Assembly (NCBI GenBank): GCA_037954235.1
Contig: JBBMOA010000011.1
Location: 27,806,325-27,870,324, forward strand
DNA: 64,000 bases
Reading direction: 5' to 3'
Source of the DNA: Aulostomus chinensis
Taxonomy: Eukaryota; Chordata; Actinopteri; Syngnathiformes; Aulostomidae
Part shown: in pieces, positions 11,397 through 22,631 of the stretch
Position numbering within the stretch: the first letter of the stretch is position 1
How the letters are laid out: every line of letters starts with the position of its first letter
Program-made: the position numbers and the translations under genes
Notes under the pieces: model-generated
Databases searched by the model: none
Told to the model about the DNA's origin: nothing
What the model saw: only the letters and a program-made list of their open reading frames with translations

Positions 11397-13528
11397 GAGC
11401 ATCGTATGTGTAGAACTTAGACGAATCTTTTAGCAGAGGCTGAATATAAAATTACAATATAAAATACTACATCCCCATGTCTTCATTCATACATGCTCAC
11501 ATGAGCTGAGAATTCTGTGTTTCACTGGAAATACACACTGAAGAGCATGTGAACGCTGGCGTGTTCAAAGATGTCCTGAAGCGTGTTTGTAGCCCACTGA
11601 CAAACCTCTTCGGCGGTTTAGTTTGTCAGGAACACGCCCAGGAACAGACCTGGTCTGCACCCTCTGGATGTCAGTCTTTTCTGCTTGTAGTTACTAACTG
11701 ATTAACCTGGTAAGTCAACTATTTAATGCCAGTGAGACATGAGTTGATGTGTTGACGGACACGACTGGCGTGTGATGGCACTAAATACAAACGGTTGAAA
11801 CTGAAGTCGTGCGTGTCTTCATTTGCAGGCAGAGCAGGGCGGTGAGGTCCGATCACAGTGACGTGATCACACACGCGTGATCCATCATGTGACGATCACG
11901 CGTCGTGAGATCCATCACACGTGATGCATCATGCGTCACGTGATGCATCACATCAGAACCGATGCCATTTAGCAGGTGTCCACAGAGCCTCGGTACTTTA
12001 GGGTTTAGTTGCTAGCCAGTGCTGTGTGGTAAACCAGGGCAGCTGTGACCAGAGGTTCCAGGTCCAGTTAGCGGTGCCGGGTTCAGTCATGAATATTAGA
12101 AGCATCCATAAGGAGACTAATAACATCAGTCCTACCAGACTGTGCCAGCACGCAGTCCGCTGGAGATGTAGTTTGCTTTATCAATGTCCTTGGTGAAGAC
12201 AGCTGCTGCCAGACCATATTTGGAGTCGTTGGCTCTCTCCAGCACCTCCTCCAGGGTCTTGAATTTCAAGATCTGCATCACTGGACCAAAGATCTGCAAG
12301 AGAAACACGACAGAACCACAATCTTCATCCAGTTTCATCTTCAGGTTGTGGGGGAGGAGGTGGCAGCGGCGGGTGGGGTCATCGTCACTGCACCCCGTAC
12401 CAGAGCCCAGGAGGTCCACACACTAGCAAGAAGCCTGAACAGCCGTAACCCTTAAAATGGCCTCAGAGCAGCAGCACTACTCTGGTAGTAGTGAGGTTCC
12501 TGCTCTCCCTCTGCTGTCCTACCTCCTCCCTGGCAATGGTCATGTTGTCCTGGACGTCTCCAAACACAGTCGGCTGGATGAAGTAGCCTCGGTCGGCAGC
12601 CACTCCTCCCCCACACATCAGCTTGGCTCCCTCCCTCTTCCCACTGCTGATGTAGCCCAGAATCTTGTTGAACTGCTCCTGATCCACCTGGACACGTCAA
12701 CACTGGCTGAGTGTGTGTGAATGTGTGTGTATTATCCGAGTGTGTGCATGTGTATGTGTGTGAGCTACCTGAGGTCCCTGCTCGGTCTTTAAATCAAAAG
12801 GGTTGCCCACCACTCGTCTGTTGGCCCGTTCAACACTCCGCTCCACAAACTCGTCGTAGATGTCTGCCTGGACGTAGGTCCGCGAGCCGGCGCAGCAGCA
12901 CTGGCCTTGGTTGAAAAACAGGGCGAAGTGGGACTGTTCCACTGCATCTTCCACTGCAGGGGGAGGACAGAGACCACCTTCAGCCCTCCACTGCACCAGA
13001 GCGCTCCTCTGAGTTCAAGAGAGTCACAGAACCCTCCGACACATAGAAAGGGAGGGAGCTGTCTCAGGTAGCCGAGCCCGTCAGTGCTACTGATGCTACT
13101 GTTTCGTCTTACACACAGGAAACGTGTGCGATGGGGATTTGTAAGTCCTGAGATACCAGGTCCTGTCTGGAGGACGACATTGAGGGTTAAAGGGTCTTGG
13201 TGTTGTTCAGCTAATCTGACCGGCTCTCTCCGGTTTAGGGGGAGCCGTCTTTGTGTAACCCAGCAGTGCTAAGAGCAGGACTGGCAGGTCAATCACAGAT
13301 ACACACAGTAAAAGTAGTAGTACTAGTACAGGGTTTACTGTAGTTCTGGTAACACCAGGTCACGTACTGTTGGCATCAGCCAGGACGATATTGGGACTCT
13401 TCCCTCCCAGCTCCAGAGTGACTTTTTTCAGATTACTGGTGCCTGAAGCCTGCTGGATTAGATGACCCACCTGATGGACAGAGACAAGCCAAGACATTCA
13501 GGGTTGAAACAGACTGAGGATGAGCTCT

Positions 13529-13570
<42 letters not shown>

Positions 13571-16500
13571 CTGACGTGTCCTGCTACATGTGTCAGCCGT
13601 GCTTGTCGTCATGGATCATTCTAAGAGATCAGCATCACTAAATCCTACGTGTGTTGTTTTTGAGGCAGCACGTGCTGGATCATTGGTAGAACCGTGGCTC
13701 CTCCAGTGGCCCCCAGGTTCTGTCTATTTATTGCTGCCAGGCCCCTGTGGGCACCATCCAGGGGTCAGAATCGTCTCCAGGCTGTGTGTCAGTATTCAGG
13801 TACGAGGAGCGTCTACCGTCCTACCTCCGTGGACCCGGTGAAAGCCACCTTGTCAACGTCCATGTGCTTTGCAATGGCGGCACCAGCTGACGGGCCCATG
13901 CCTGGCAGGATGTTGACCACGCCCTCAGGAAACCCCACCTGGAAAACAAACACGGCAACTAAAGAAGAAGAAAATGTTCTTGATCATCTTTACTGAACGT
14001 CTCTGAACCCCATGACGTCACAGCTGATCTCAAAGGTGCTGAACTGTCCGTCACTGGTGAACGATCGTGTGCAACCAGCACCCGCCTCTGTGGGGGGGCC
14101 TGTGGCACACGATCGTTCGCCACATTGACCTCCATTGCAAATGAAAGTCAGTAACGTCTCTGGTGAAATTCACTTTGTTTGTCTTTTATGATTTTAAAGT
14201 GAACGTTTCTTCAAAAAGCCCCAACCCTCGCCTCTGCTGGCGTTGACAGCCAAGCAGTTCTGTGAAACAGAACAATGGAGTGTGAAGTGGGGCTGTGAGC
14301 GCTGGGCCGCAGCTGCAGAGGCTCAAGGTCTGACCGACATTTACACATCAACCCCTGCCACATCACACAAGCTCATAATACTGAGGCCATAATAGAGGTG
14401 GTGTGTGTGTGTGTGTGTGTTGGGGGGGTTGAGAGAGAGAGGGAGGGATTACACAATTCTACAACGAGGCCAATCATGACTCAGCACTTCCTGAGGGGAG
14501 AGATTTAATCTGCCATTTAAAAGATTTAAAAGAGCAGAACTCCTGATTTTGCAGTGAAAATGTTCATGGCCACCCCGCTGGTGCTACGGAGCGCAAACGG
14601 ACCGGTACCTCTTTAATCAGGCTGGCGACGTATAGCGCCGTGAGGGGTGTCTGCTCGGCTACTTTCATCACCACGGTGTTGCCGGTTGCGAGGGCCGGGC
14701 CGAGCTTCCAGGCCTGCATCAGCAGAGGGAAGTTCCACTGCAGGAAAGGAGAGACACGGTCAGCTCCGTGTCTGCACACAGGGGATCTGTTCTGAGATCA
14801 GACTGAAGAGGCTGCAAACCAGCGGCTTGCACCGGCCACGGGACGTAGTGTTCAAAGCTAACAATGTAGCCATGTGCAAACACTGCCATCGCTGCTGTGG
14901 CGGCCTGGATGGCGGCCTGGATGGCTGCCAAAAGCTTCTGGTAAAACTGAAAAAAGCGAGCTGGAGCCTCGCGCAAGGTGCCGGTCTGACACGGCCTTGA
15001 GATCAGCTGACACCTGCGCAGCAACAGGTTTGCCTCCTTGTGAATATTTGGTGCCAAGAGGCCTTTAGAGTTTTTTTCCTGGTGATGACATTCCAGGGAA
15101 CTTAGAATCATGAAGATTTACATCGAGACAGAAGTCATTCACACAGCGCCTGAGGCCCAGGAAGGAGGAAGAGGCGGGACAAAGACAGAAGTGCAGAATT
15201 AGTGACAGTTCAGGTGTTTTGGCGGCCAGAGGAAAGCGTGAGTGCAGCCGTGATGAGTTGAGCTGGTCGGAGCGGAGAGCAACACACAGACCAGCGCTTC
15301 ACCTGAGCTCCGTCACGTTACCACCTGGGAAGACATCATCTCAGGTGAGGTGGAGAATCAGCAACACAAAGAAGCAGATTTCAGGAACATCACATTTTCA
15401 AACACGAGTGAGACCTGGCGCTACGTGTGTACTGAGATCAGCTGACCCTCGGCTCCGCCCAGCAGCTTCACCAGAGCAGGTCAGGGTCGATCTGGAGGTT
15501 GCAATGATGGTGAAAACCTGAAGGTGTCCCTCACCGGTATGATCTGTCCACAGACTCCAACGGGTTCATGTCTGGTGTAGCAGAAATAATCTCCATCGAT
15601 AGGGATGGTCTTCCCCTCCCACTTGTCAGCCCAGCCTGCGTAGTACCTGAGCACAACACAACAGCCTTAGACAGGAGCTGCCGCCATCTGACCGATGACA
15701 TCACACTCAGGGCGGGACACCATCATCAAAGCACTGGTCAGCAGAAACAAGTCAGTGTTACACCCGGCGTCGCACCCATCCTCCTGTGAGGGAGTGAAGC
15801 TCACGGACTTCTCTAGAGCGCTGATGTGAACTGAGAGGAATACAGAGAAAATTCCACCACAGCACTGACAGTTAGCATCTCCAATGCTAGCCAGGCTACA
15901 GGCGCCTCTTTACCAGAGCCTACCTGGAGAGCCACGCCCACTCAGGTCAGTCATGAGACCGACATTGACCAGCAAATCCTCACAGTGACAGAATCCATGA
16001 GCACAAATCAGTGGAGTCAAAGACATTTTTAAATCCTGTATTCAAATGTTGGCCATCTTCTAACGTGGACACGGTTTCTAAATATCCTCAAATTTCCACT
16101 TCATTCCTGTTCATTCCAGTGGCAACTTTGAATATTCCCAGAATTCCGTTGCCTCGTGACAGCAGAGCTGCGCCGGCCCCAACAAGTCGCACGTGACGAG
16201 TCACGGCCTCACGCGTCGCGGTTACCTGAAACATTTCACCACGTTGGGCAGGTCCACCATGAAGGCGACAGCATACGGCTTCCCGTTGTCAAGGGTCTCC
16301 AGTTCCTACGGCGACAGCACAGCGTCAGATGGACATGCAGACGGATACCCTGCAGCTACAAGGTGGGAAGATCCTGGTTGTATAAAGTCAAATGGCGGCG
16401 GTCAGCAGAGGCATGCTGGGACTGATGACGAAGCAGCGGCGCTGCACGATGACCTGATGCTGGTATCAGCCGCGTTAGCTAACATGAGACAAGGAGCTGA

Positions 16501-18506
16501 TAAAACGGGGACTCGCCCTGATGGGACTGTCTTTGTCTCACCTGTAATTAGCTCACCCCATTAATGGAGGACACGCCCACTTACCAGGGAACGCCCTGAT
16601 AAAGGAGCGTTCTGCTGATACACGTGACGCATTCAGATCTCACGGTGAGACTCTCTCTTTGTCTGGGTTGAACAGGTGAGTGTAAATACTGAGGGAAGAC
16701 GCCACGCACAGCGCCACGCACACATGGCGCCATGGGACAACTTGATACAGTTTGACATATATGGCACTTCCTGACAGCTCACCGCCAAGTAGGCTGCATC
16801 CCTCTCGATGGCATCAGCCAGCCGGTTGAGCAGCAGGCCGCGGTGCGAGGCATCCATGCGTCTCCATGGCGACCCCAACCTGAAGGCGTCACGTGCCGCT
16901 TTCACCGCCTTGTCCACATCCGCCTGGAACGGTGACACACGCAGTTGTTAGCGCCCTGCACACACCTGAGACTCAGACTGAGTCAGAGCGGCGAACTCTG
17001 CTCCTTCTTTGTCTTTGCTGCACTAAAACTCTGCTTCAGCTCTGGTGTCACTGGAGCCACGTGAGTGCGTCCAGTCTGGTTACCTGATCGGCCTCAGCAA
17101 CTTGACAGATGACCTCACCGGTCGCCGGGTTGATGGTGGGGAAGGTCTTCCTGCTGGCGGCATCCTGCCACTGGTTGTTGATGAACAGCTGGAATATACA
17201 GAGGGACCATGAACATCTGCTGAGGTTCCACTTGGCAGCTGACCTGAAACTCCTGAACGTCACGTTTATGAGGACAGAAGATCAGCTGGTGTCACCTGCT
17301 GCACCTGATCCCAGGTCAGCCTTCATGGCAGAAGAGCCCAAGTTTAACCCTAACCTGTTAAATCTCTCACTGATGGTGGGCGTCATGTTCGACACTTTCA
17401 ACACCGGTGCAGTTCCTCCTCTCTCGTTCTTCTCCTCCCTTGTCTGCTTTTACTTTCACTCTCACTCCACTTTTGATCTGGTTTGGTTTGTTTCTGGTCG
17501 TCTAACCACGAGTCTCCCGGGTCGCCCTGGTCTTCCTCACACGTTCATATCACACGTTCATTCTGATAAAGACTAGCTTCCACGCCTGTGGGCTGTACCA
17601 CCAGGACACAGACGGGTCGGGATCGTTTCCCTCTACAGAAGTTTTGTGCTCCAACACAGACGGAGCAGGTCCCTGAGGTTGGAGGTCACACTTGAAGTGA
17701 ACACAGAGCGAGTTTGAGGAGTAAGTTCAAGTGTGTAAAACAGGAGTTTAATCTTTGGGCAACACGCCAGCCAGAACACAAGGGAACCTTCCTCCTGAGT
17801 GAGTGAGAGAGAGAGAGAGAGACAGAGAGACAGCGAGAGAGAGACAGAGAGAGACAGACAGAGAGAGAGACAGAGAGAGTGTGAGAGAGAGACAGAGAAA
17901 GAGACAGAGACAGTGAGTGTGAGAGAGAGAGAGACAGAGAGAGAGAGTGTGTGAGAGAGAGACAGAGAGAGTGTGTGAGAGAGAGAGACAGAGAGAGTGT
18001 GAGAGAGAGAGACAGACAGAGAGAGAGTTTGTGAGTGTGAGAGACAGAGAGAGAGACAGTGTGTGTGAAAGAGAGAGACGCTGCTGCAGGGCTGACCTGG
18101 TTTGACCCGAGCGGGTCTGCAACAGGTACCTGCATGATACTCGTGATATTGCAACAGCGTCCAGTGTCGTTATATAACCCCCCCCCCCCCCCCCCGCCCG
18201 GTGTGTCGCAACACTCCAGCACAGATAAGGAGCTCAAGGCTGTCGCGGACTCGTCTGGACCCTGAACCTGAAGCTCGGTTCTCTGGTTCTCCAGGCGGTA
18301 CCAGCAGCAGCCGCGAGACCCGCAACAGTTCACGCGCCACCGCTCGTCTGCAAGTTAGCAACAAACTTGCTGGCGTACTGACGCGGTACCTTGTTGTAGT
18401 GGACCTCCGGTTGCGTGTTCGGTGCCGGGATGGCGGCGGCGGAGAATCGGCACACCGGCAGCGCGTTGAGCCTGTGGACGGTCCGAGAAACCACGGTACG
18501 GAGCAT
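10702..18506 (-). CDS. aldh2: Mitochondrial aldehyde dehydrogenase 2, 13 exons, 518 aa
   Basis: ALDH2 oxidises acetaldehyde and other aldehydes to acids with NAD+ in the mitochondrial matrix. Coding exons in transcript order: 18390-18506, 17084-17188, 16783-16923, 16226-16305, 15535-15646, 14609-14737, 13825-13938, 13368-13470, 12769-12953, 12523-12687, 12137-12293 (donor-side limit 12136), 11134-11248, 10702-10734. Total 1557 bases in frame, against 517 aa in human. Exon 1 gives a typical basic/Ser/Ala presequence ending PAPNTQPEVHYNK. Seen motifs: WNFPLLMQAWKLGPALATGN (cofactor site), LELGGKSPN with general-base Glu286, and FFNQGQCCCAGSR with the nucleophile at Cys320 (mature Cys302 of human). 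The C-terminus is VTIKVPQKNS. The residue equivalent to human Glu504 is a normal Glu (YTEVKT). The tetramer and fold follow from the family. ALDH1A paralogues are excluded by the presequence and by the match throughout to ALDH2. Confidence 0.97.
11357..11395. repeat. (CA)n microsatellite in aldh2 intron 12
   Basis: About 19 CA units just upstream (in transcript sense) of exon 12. The transcript strand therefore carries a (UG)n tract about 110 bases before the exon 12 acceptor. Confidence 0.95.
11858..11955. promoter_or_regulatory. Palindrome-dense E-box cluster in aldh2 intron 11
   Basis: A 100-base stretch packed with self-complementary words: GTGATCAC, ACGCGTGAT paired with ATCACGCGT, CACGTGA, TCACGTGA, and TGATGCATCA twice. 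It contains canonical CACGTG E-boxes. Function is inferred only. It could be an intronic enhancer or a decayed transposon end. Confidence 0.35.
17795..18070. repeat. (GA)/(GACA)/(GTGT) composite repeat in aldh2 intron 1
   Basis: About 275 bases of GAGAGAGACAGAGAGA with TGTGTG interruptions. The minus strand (the transcript) reads as a long polypyrimidine tract. Long Ser/Leu open frames across it are repeat artefacts. A run of 15 C follows at 18179-18195. Confidence 0.95.
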
Positions 18507-18660
18507 GACGCCTCTCCCGGTACACAGACAAGCGCAGCGTCGAGAGCCACAGCGATGCAGGAAGACGAGTCCCCCACCACCCTGGCCCCGCCCACAAGCC
18601 GACGGTCCCGCCCAGAAGCGTGGCCCCGCTCATGCATGTACGTCACGTGCTCATTGATGT
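18507..18660 (-). promoter_or_regulatory. Probable aldh2 promoter region
   Basis: The 150 bases upstream of the aldh2 ATG are GC-rich. They hold two GC-box-like words on the plus strand (GGTCCCGCCC at 18604 and GGCCCCGCCC at 18583) and a CACGTG E-box at 18644-18649. No TATA box is evident. The transcription start is not resolved. Confidence 0.4.
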
Positions 18661-18699
18661 CAGGTACATTTTTCCGAAAAACATCTTATAAATGATGTA

Positions 18700-18805
18700 C
18701 TAAAGAATATAATAGTCTTAATCATGATAATGATAATAAATACAATATAAATCAATAATAATAATTATGGAATATAAATCAATAATTATCAATACAATAC
18801 ACATC

Positions 18806-18838
<33 letters not shown>

Positions 18839-18928
18839 TACAATATAAATCAATAATAATAATAACTACAATGTAAATCAATAATAATAATAAAATATAA
18901 ATCAATAATTATCAATACAATACACATC

Positions 18929-18961
<33 letters not shown>

Positions 18962-19095
18962 TACAATATAAATCAATAATAATAATAACTACAATGTAAA
19001 TCAATAATAATAATAAAATATAAATCAATAATTATCAATACAATACACATCAATAATAATAATAATAACTACAATATAAATCAATAATAATCATA
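18700..19095. repeat. AT-rich tandem repeat, about 122-125 bp period
   Basis: Words AATCAATAATTATCAATACA and CAATACACATCAATAATAAT recur at about 18774, 18899 and 19021, separated by (AAT)n of varying length. No coding potential. The 19100-19780 stretch that follows contains nothing recognisable. Confidence 0.9.
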
Positions 19096-19784
19096 AAAAC
19101 CTTGAGAAGTTATAAAACGATGAACATGGAAATGCTTCATTCACAAGTCAGTGGCTGACAAAACACCTGGACACGCCAGGAGCAAAGCTCCTAACCGGCC
19201 GGGCCTCAGCTGGAGCAGACCGGCCGGGCCAGGCTCCACTGGGCCCCCAGCGAGTCTGCCAACCAAACCAAATTAGAAAAATTCACAAGTGTGTAGTTTT
19301 GAGTCGTGAAGGCTCAGGTCTGCAGAGGCAGCGTGCACGTCTGTGACGGCTGCCAGCCTCTTCATCTGCGGTCAGATGACACAGACCCGTCTGTGACGCA
19401 GACACGTCACGAAATATGAATCAGCAAATAAACCTTTCAGTTCGAGAAGAACGAAATTCAACACAAGAACAAGATTCTTTGACTTTGATATGACGTGCGT
19501 GGTTCTGCAGGACTTCTTCTGCATACGCGACATGATGAGCGGTGAGGGAGAGCTGCACCAGATCCGCCCAGCAGGAGGTGAGACCTTCGTGGGAGCTCCC
19601 TGTTTCATCCTGGTAACAGATTTTCTGTCATGAACAGGTAGCGCACACACAGAACCGATGATGAACCAGTTCCAGGTCCACTTGGAGGAGGAGGAGCAGG
19701 GATTATAAAGACAGGGATGAGATTAAGGTCAGAGGAAGACAGGATGGACAAGGAGTCAGAGGGGTGTCAAAGCAAAGACCCGTG

Positions 19785-20660
19785 GGGGAGGAGGGATAGG
19801 AGGAGGGAGGGTGAGAAGGAGGGAGGGATAGGAGGAGGGTTAGAAGGAGGGATAGGAGGAGGGAGGGTTAGAAGGACGGAGGGATAGGAGGAGGGAGGGT
19901 TAGAAGGAGGGATAGGAGGAGGGAGGGATAGGAGGAGTGATAGGAGGAGGGATAGGAGGAGGGAGGGTTAGAAGGAGGGATAGGAGGAGGGAGGGATAGG
20001 AGGAGTGATAGGAGGAGGGAGGGTGAGAAGGAGGGAGGGATAGGAGGAGGGAGGGTGAGAAGGAGGGAGGGATAGGAGGAGGGATAGAAGGAGTGATAGG
20101 AGGAGGGAGGGTGAGAAGGAGGGAGGGATAGGAGGAGGGAGGGTGAGAAGGAGGGAGGGATAGGAGGAGGGATAGGAGGAGGGAGGGATAGGAGGAGGGA
20201 GGGTTAGAAGGAGGGAGGGATAGGAGGAGGGAGTGATAGGAGGAGGGAGGGTTAGAAGGAGGGAGGGATAGGAGGAGGGAGGGTTAGAAGGAGGGAAGGA
20301 TAGGAGGAGGGAGGGTTAGAAGGAGGGAGGGATAGGAGGAGGGAGGGTTAGAAGGAGGGATAGGAGGAGGGAGTGATAGGAGGAGGGAGGGTTAGAAGGA
20401 GGGAGGGATAGGAGGAGGGAGGGTTAGAAGGAGGGAAGGATAGGAGGAGGGAGGGTTAGAAGGAGTGATAGGAGGAGGGATAGGAGGAGGGAGTGATAGG
20501 AGGAGGGAGGGTTAGAAGGAGGGAAGGATAGGAGGAGGGAGGGTTAGAAGGAGGGATAGGAGGAGGGATAGGAGGGAGGAATAGGAGGAGAGATAAGAGG
20601 AGGGATAGGAGGGAGGGATAGGAGGAGGGAGGGTTAGAAGGAGGGAGGGATAGGAGGAGG
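19785..20660. repeat. G-rich minisatellite between aldh2 and rbm42
   Basis: About 870 bases built from GGAGGGAGGGTTAGAA, GGAGGGAGGGATAGGA and GGATAGGAGGAG units in irregular order. The plus strand has dense GGG runs spaced by 1-6 bases, so G-quadruplex formation is plausible. It lies in the spacer between two divergently transcribed genes. Confidence 0.93.
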
Positions 20661-20794
20661 CTCAGAAGATGTGGAGCTGTGGAGTCGTGGCTGTGAGCGA
20701 ATCAGACAGGGAAGCGTTTATGGTGTCAAACAAAGTTCTGACATGACCGTACACTTTTGCAGCGGTAGAGGTAACAGGTTTCCAGACGTGCCCA

Positions 20795-20820
20795 CTCCAG
20801 TCCGCTAGGTGGCGGTAGTG
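20795..20820 (+). promoter_or_regulatory. CTCF-like motif upstream of rbm42
   Basis: CCGCTAGGTGGCGG (20802-20815) fits CCASYAGRKGGCRS with one mismatch. The surrounding CTCCAGTCCGCTAG is identical to the site upstream of cnih4. The following 300 bases (20860-21120) are CpG-rich, with ACGCGG, GCGCGT and CGCGGC words, and probably contain the rbm42 start of transcription and 5' UTR exon. Confidence 0.4.
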
Positions 20821-21639
20821 CTGGCTAACCCAGAACACGCCGGAAGCACTACTGCTGCAACCCAGATGCTAAAGGAACACAACGCTCGGATGGTGTTTCT
20901 GTCAGCTCTCCTGCTTCTTATCGTGTTTCATCATTAAAAATGTTCCCAAAATGTCCCTAATACGCGAGCTGCCGAGCGTCAGTGCTGGTTCTGCTGCTAG
21001 CTGCTAGTACAGGAGTGACCGGCTCGCTAGAGTTGCTAACCCGCTCCTGCTAACGCGGCTCACCGCTTCCTGAAGGCTTGGAAAGACGCGTGAACAGCTC
21101 ACAAAGTAAAGAAGGTACGTGCTGCTACGAAGCTCTCCTGCAGGTTACGTTGGTACCGTTGGGAGAAGCAGAAGCACGGGTGGGACGTTGGAATCGTATT
21201 GACTTGAGTTCGGAGTTTTACCGGCGCGTCATGCTGGAGACCTGCTGGTTCTGGGAACTGCGAGTGTTTAACTCATTCACGCCCTCCAGGCAAAACAATG
21301 GTTACAGTTGTGGAGCTAAATGACTTCAGTAGGCTTCCGTACAATCAAGCTTCTGTAGCTTATGTGTTACTTCGATTGTGGGGTTGCACAATTAAAGGAA
21401 AAGTAATTGAAACGAACCCACCGGCTGGAACTGGTCCGTCCCGCCCGCACGTGATCTCCAGACCTCTGGAAACATCTTGGCTTGAGGCATAGCCTTTTTT
21501 TTTTAAATTCAGGATTTGTCAGTGAAAAGGAGAATGTGATGAAACAATAATAGAGCAAAGAACCATCCTCTCTCCCAGTGCCAACCCTGTCAGGTCTGCT
21601 TGTCCATGTCTGATCTCTGGTGTGTGTTTGTGTCCCAGC

Positions 21640-22460
21640 ATGGCGCTGAAGTCTGGCGAGGAGCGTCTGAAGGAGATGGAGGCTGAGATGGCTCTGTGAG
21701 TACCAGTCCCCTGAACCGCGTGTGTGACTCCACACACTAAACTTAAACTGAACCCCGACACACTGGCGTGTTTCCCTCTGGTGTGAGCTGCTGCTGCGGT
21801 GTTGTGCTGAGGCGTTAGAGCAGGAGGAGGTGCGGTCCTCAGGGTGACGACCGCACCTCCTCCTGAGGGGAAATGTGAGCCTCTCTGGAACTGCAGCGCT
21901 CCAAGTCCTGGAGGAACCCGGACTTTAGAGGGAACGACACCAGGCTCTCTGATTGGTCAGAGTGATGTCACACCTGGAACTCACCTGTGAATACTTCGGT
22001 GTCCAGTGACGGCCTCTCTGCGTTGTGCTTTGGGCTTTGTGTCCTCACAAACCCCCTTTGAATACCAAAGTGTTGCTGAACACGCTGGAATCCATGGCGT
22101 GCAAACACAGCCGAACGCTTTTCGTCTGACTCCAGATTGTTCTCAGTCCAACCTCTGTCTCGCTGTAGATTCGAGCAGGAGGTTCTCGGCGGTCCAGTAT
22201 CAGGAAGCCCCCCTGTCATAGAGGCCGTGCCTGTTGCTCTGGCGGTCCCAGCTGTTCCAGTTGTGCGGCCCATTATTGGCACCAACACCTACAGACAGGT
22301 TGGTACTGCGTGTGTGACCTCTGCTCCTGGAAGACTCCCACATGACGCCTCCTCTGTCCTGTCTCCCGCTGCTCTCCTCCTCCTCAGGTCCAGCAAACCT
22401 TAGAGGCCAGAGCTGCTAGTTTTGTTGGTCCCCCACCAGCAGCCTTCGTAGGACCAGGTG

Positions 22461-22499
<39 letters not shown>

Positions 22500-22600
22500 T
22501 TCTACTGCTACGATGATGGGTCTGCTGATTGGAAACGTGTGAACTCCCAGAGGTCCACAACAGACGAGATGGGGGATGATCAGACATGAGCCACTAACTC

Positions 22601-22631
<31 letters not shown>

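Noticed and set aside
17686..18333. Ser/Leu/His-rich minus-strand frames
   Set aside because: (GA)n/(GACA)n composite repeat in aldh2 intron 1.
21834..21865. Possible microRNA precursor in rbm42 intron 1
   Set aside because: The stem is only 17 pairs with an 11-base loop and no flanking lower stem, too short for a pre-miRNA.
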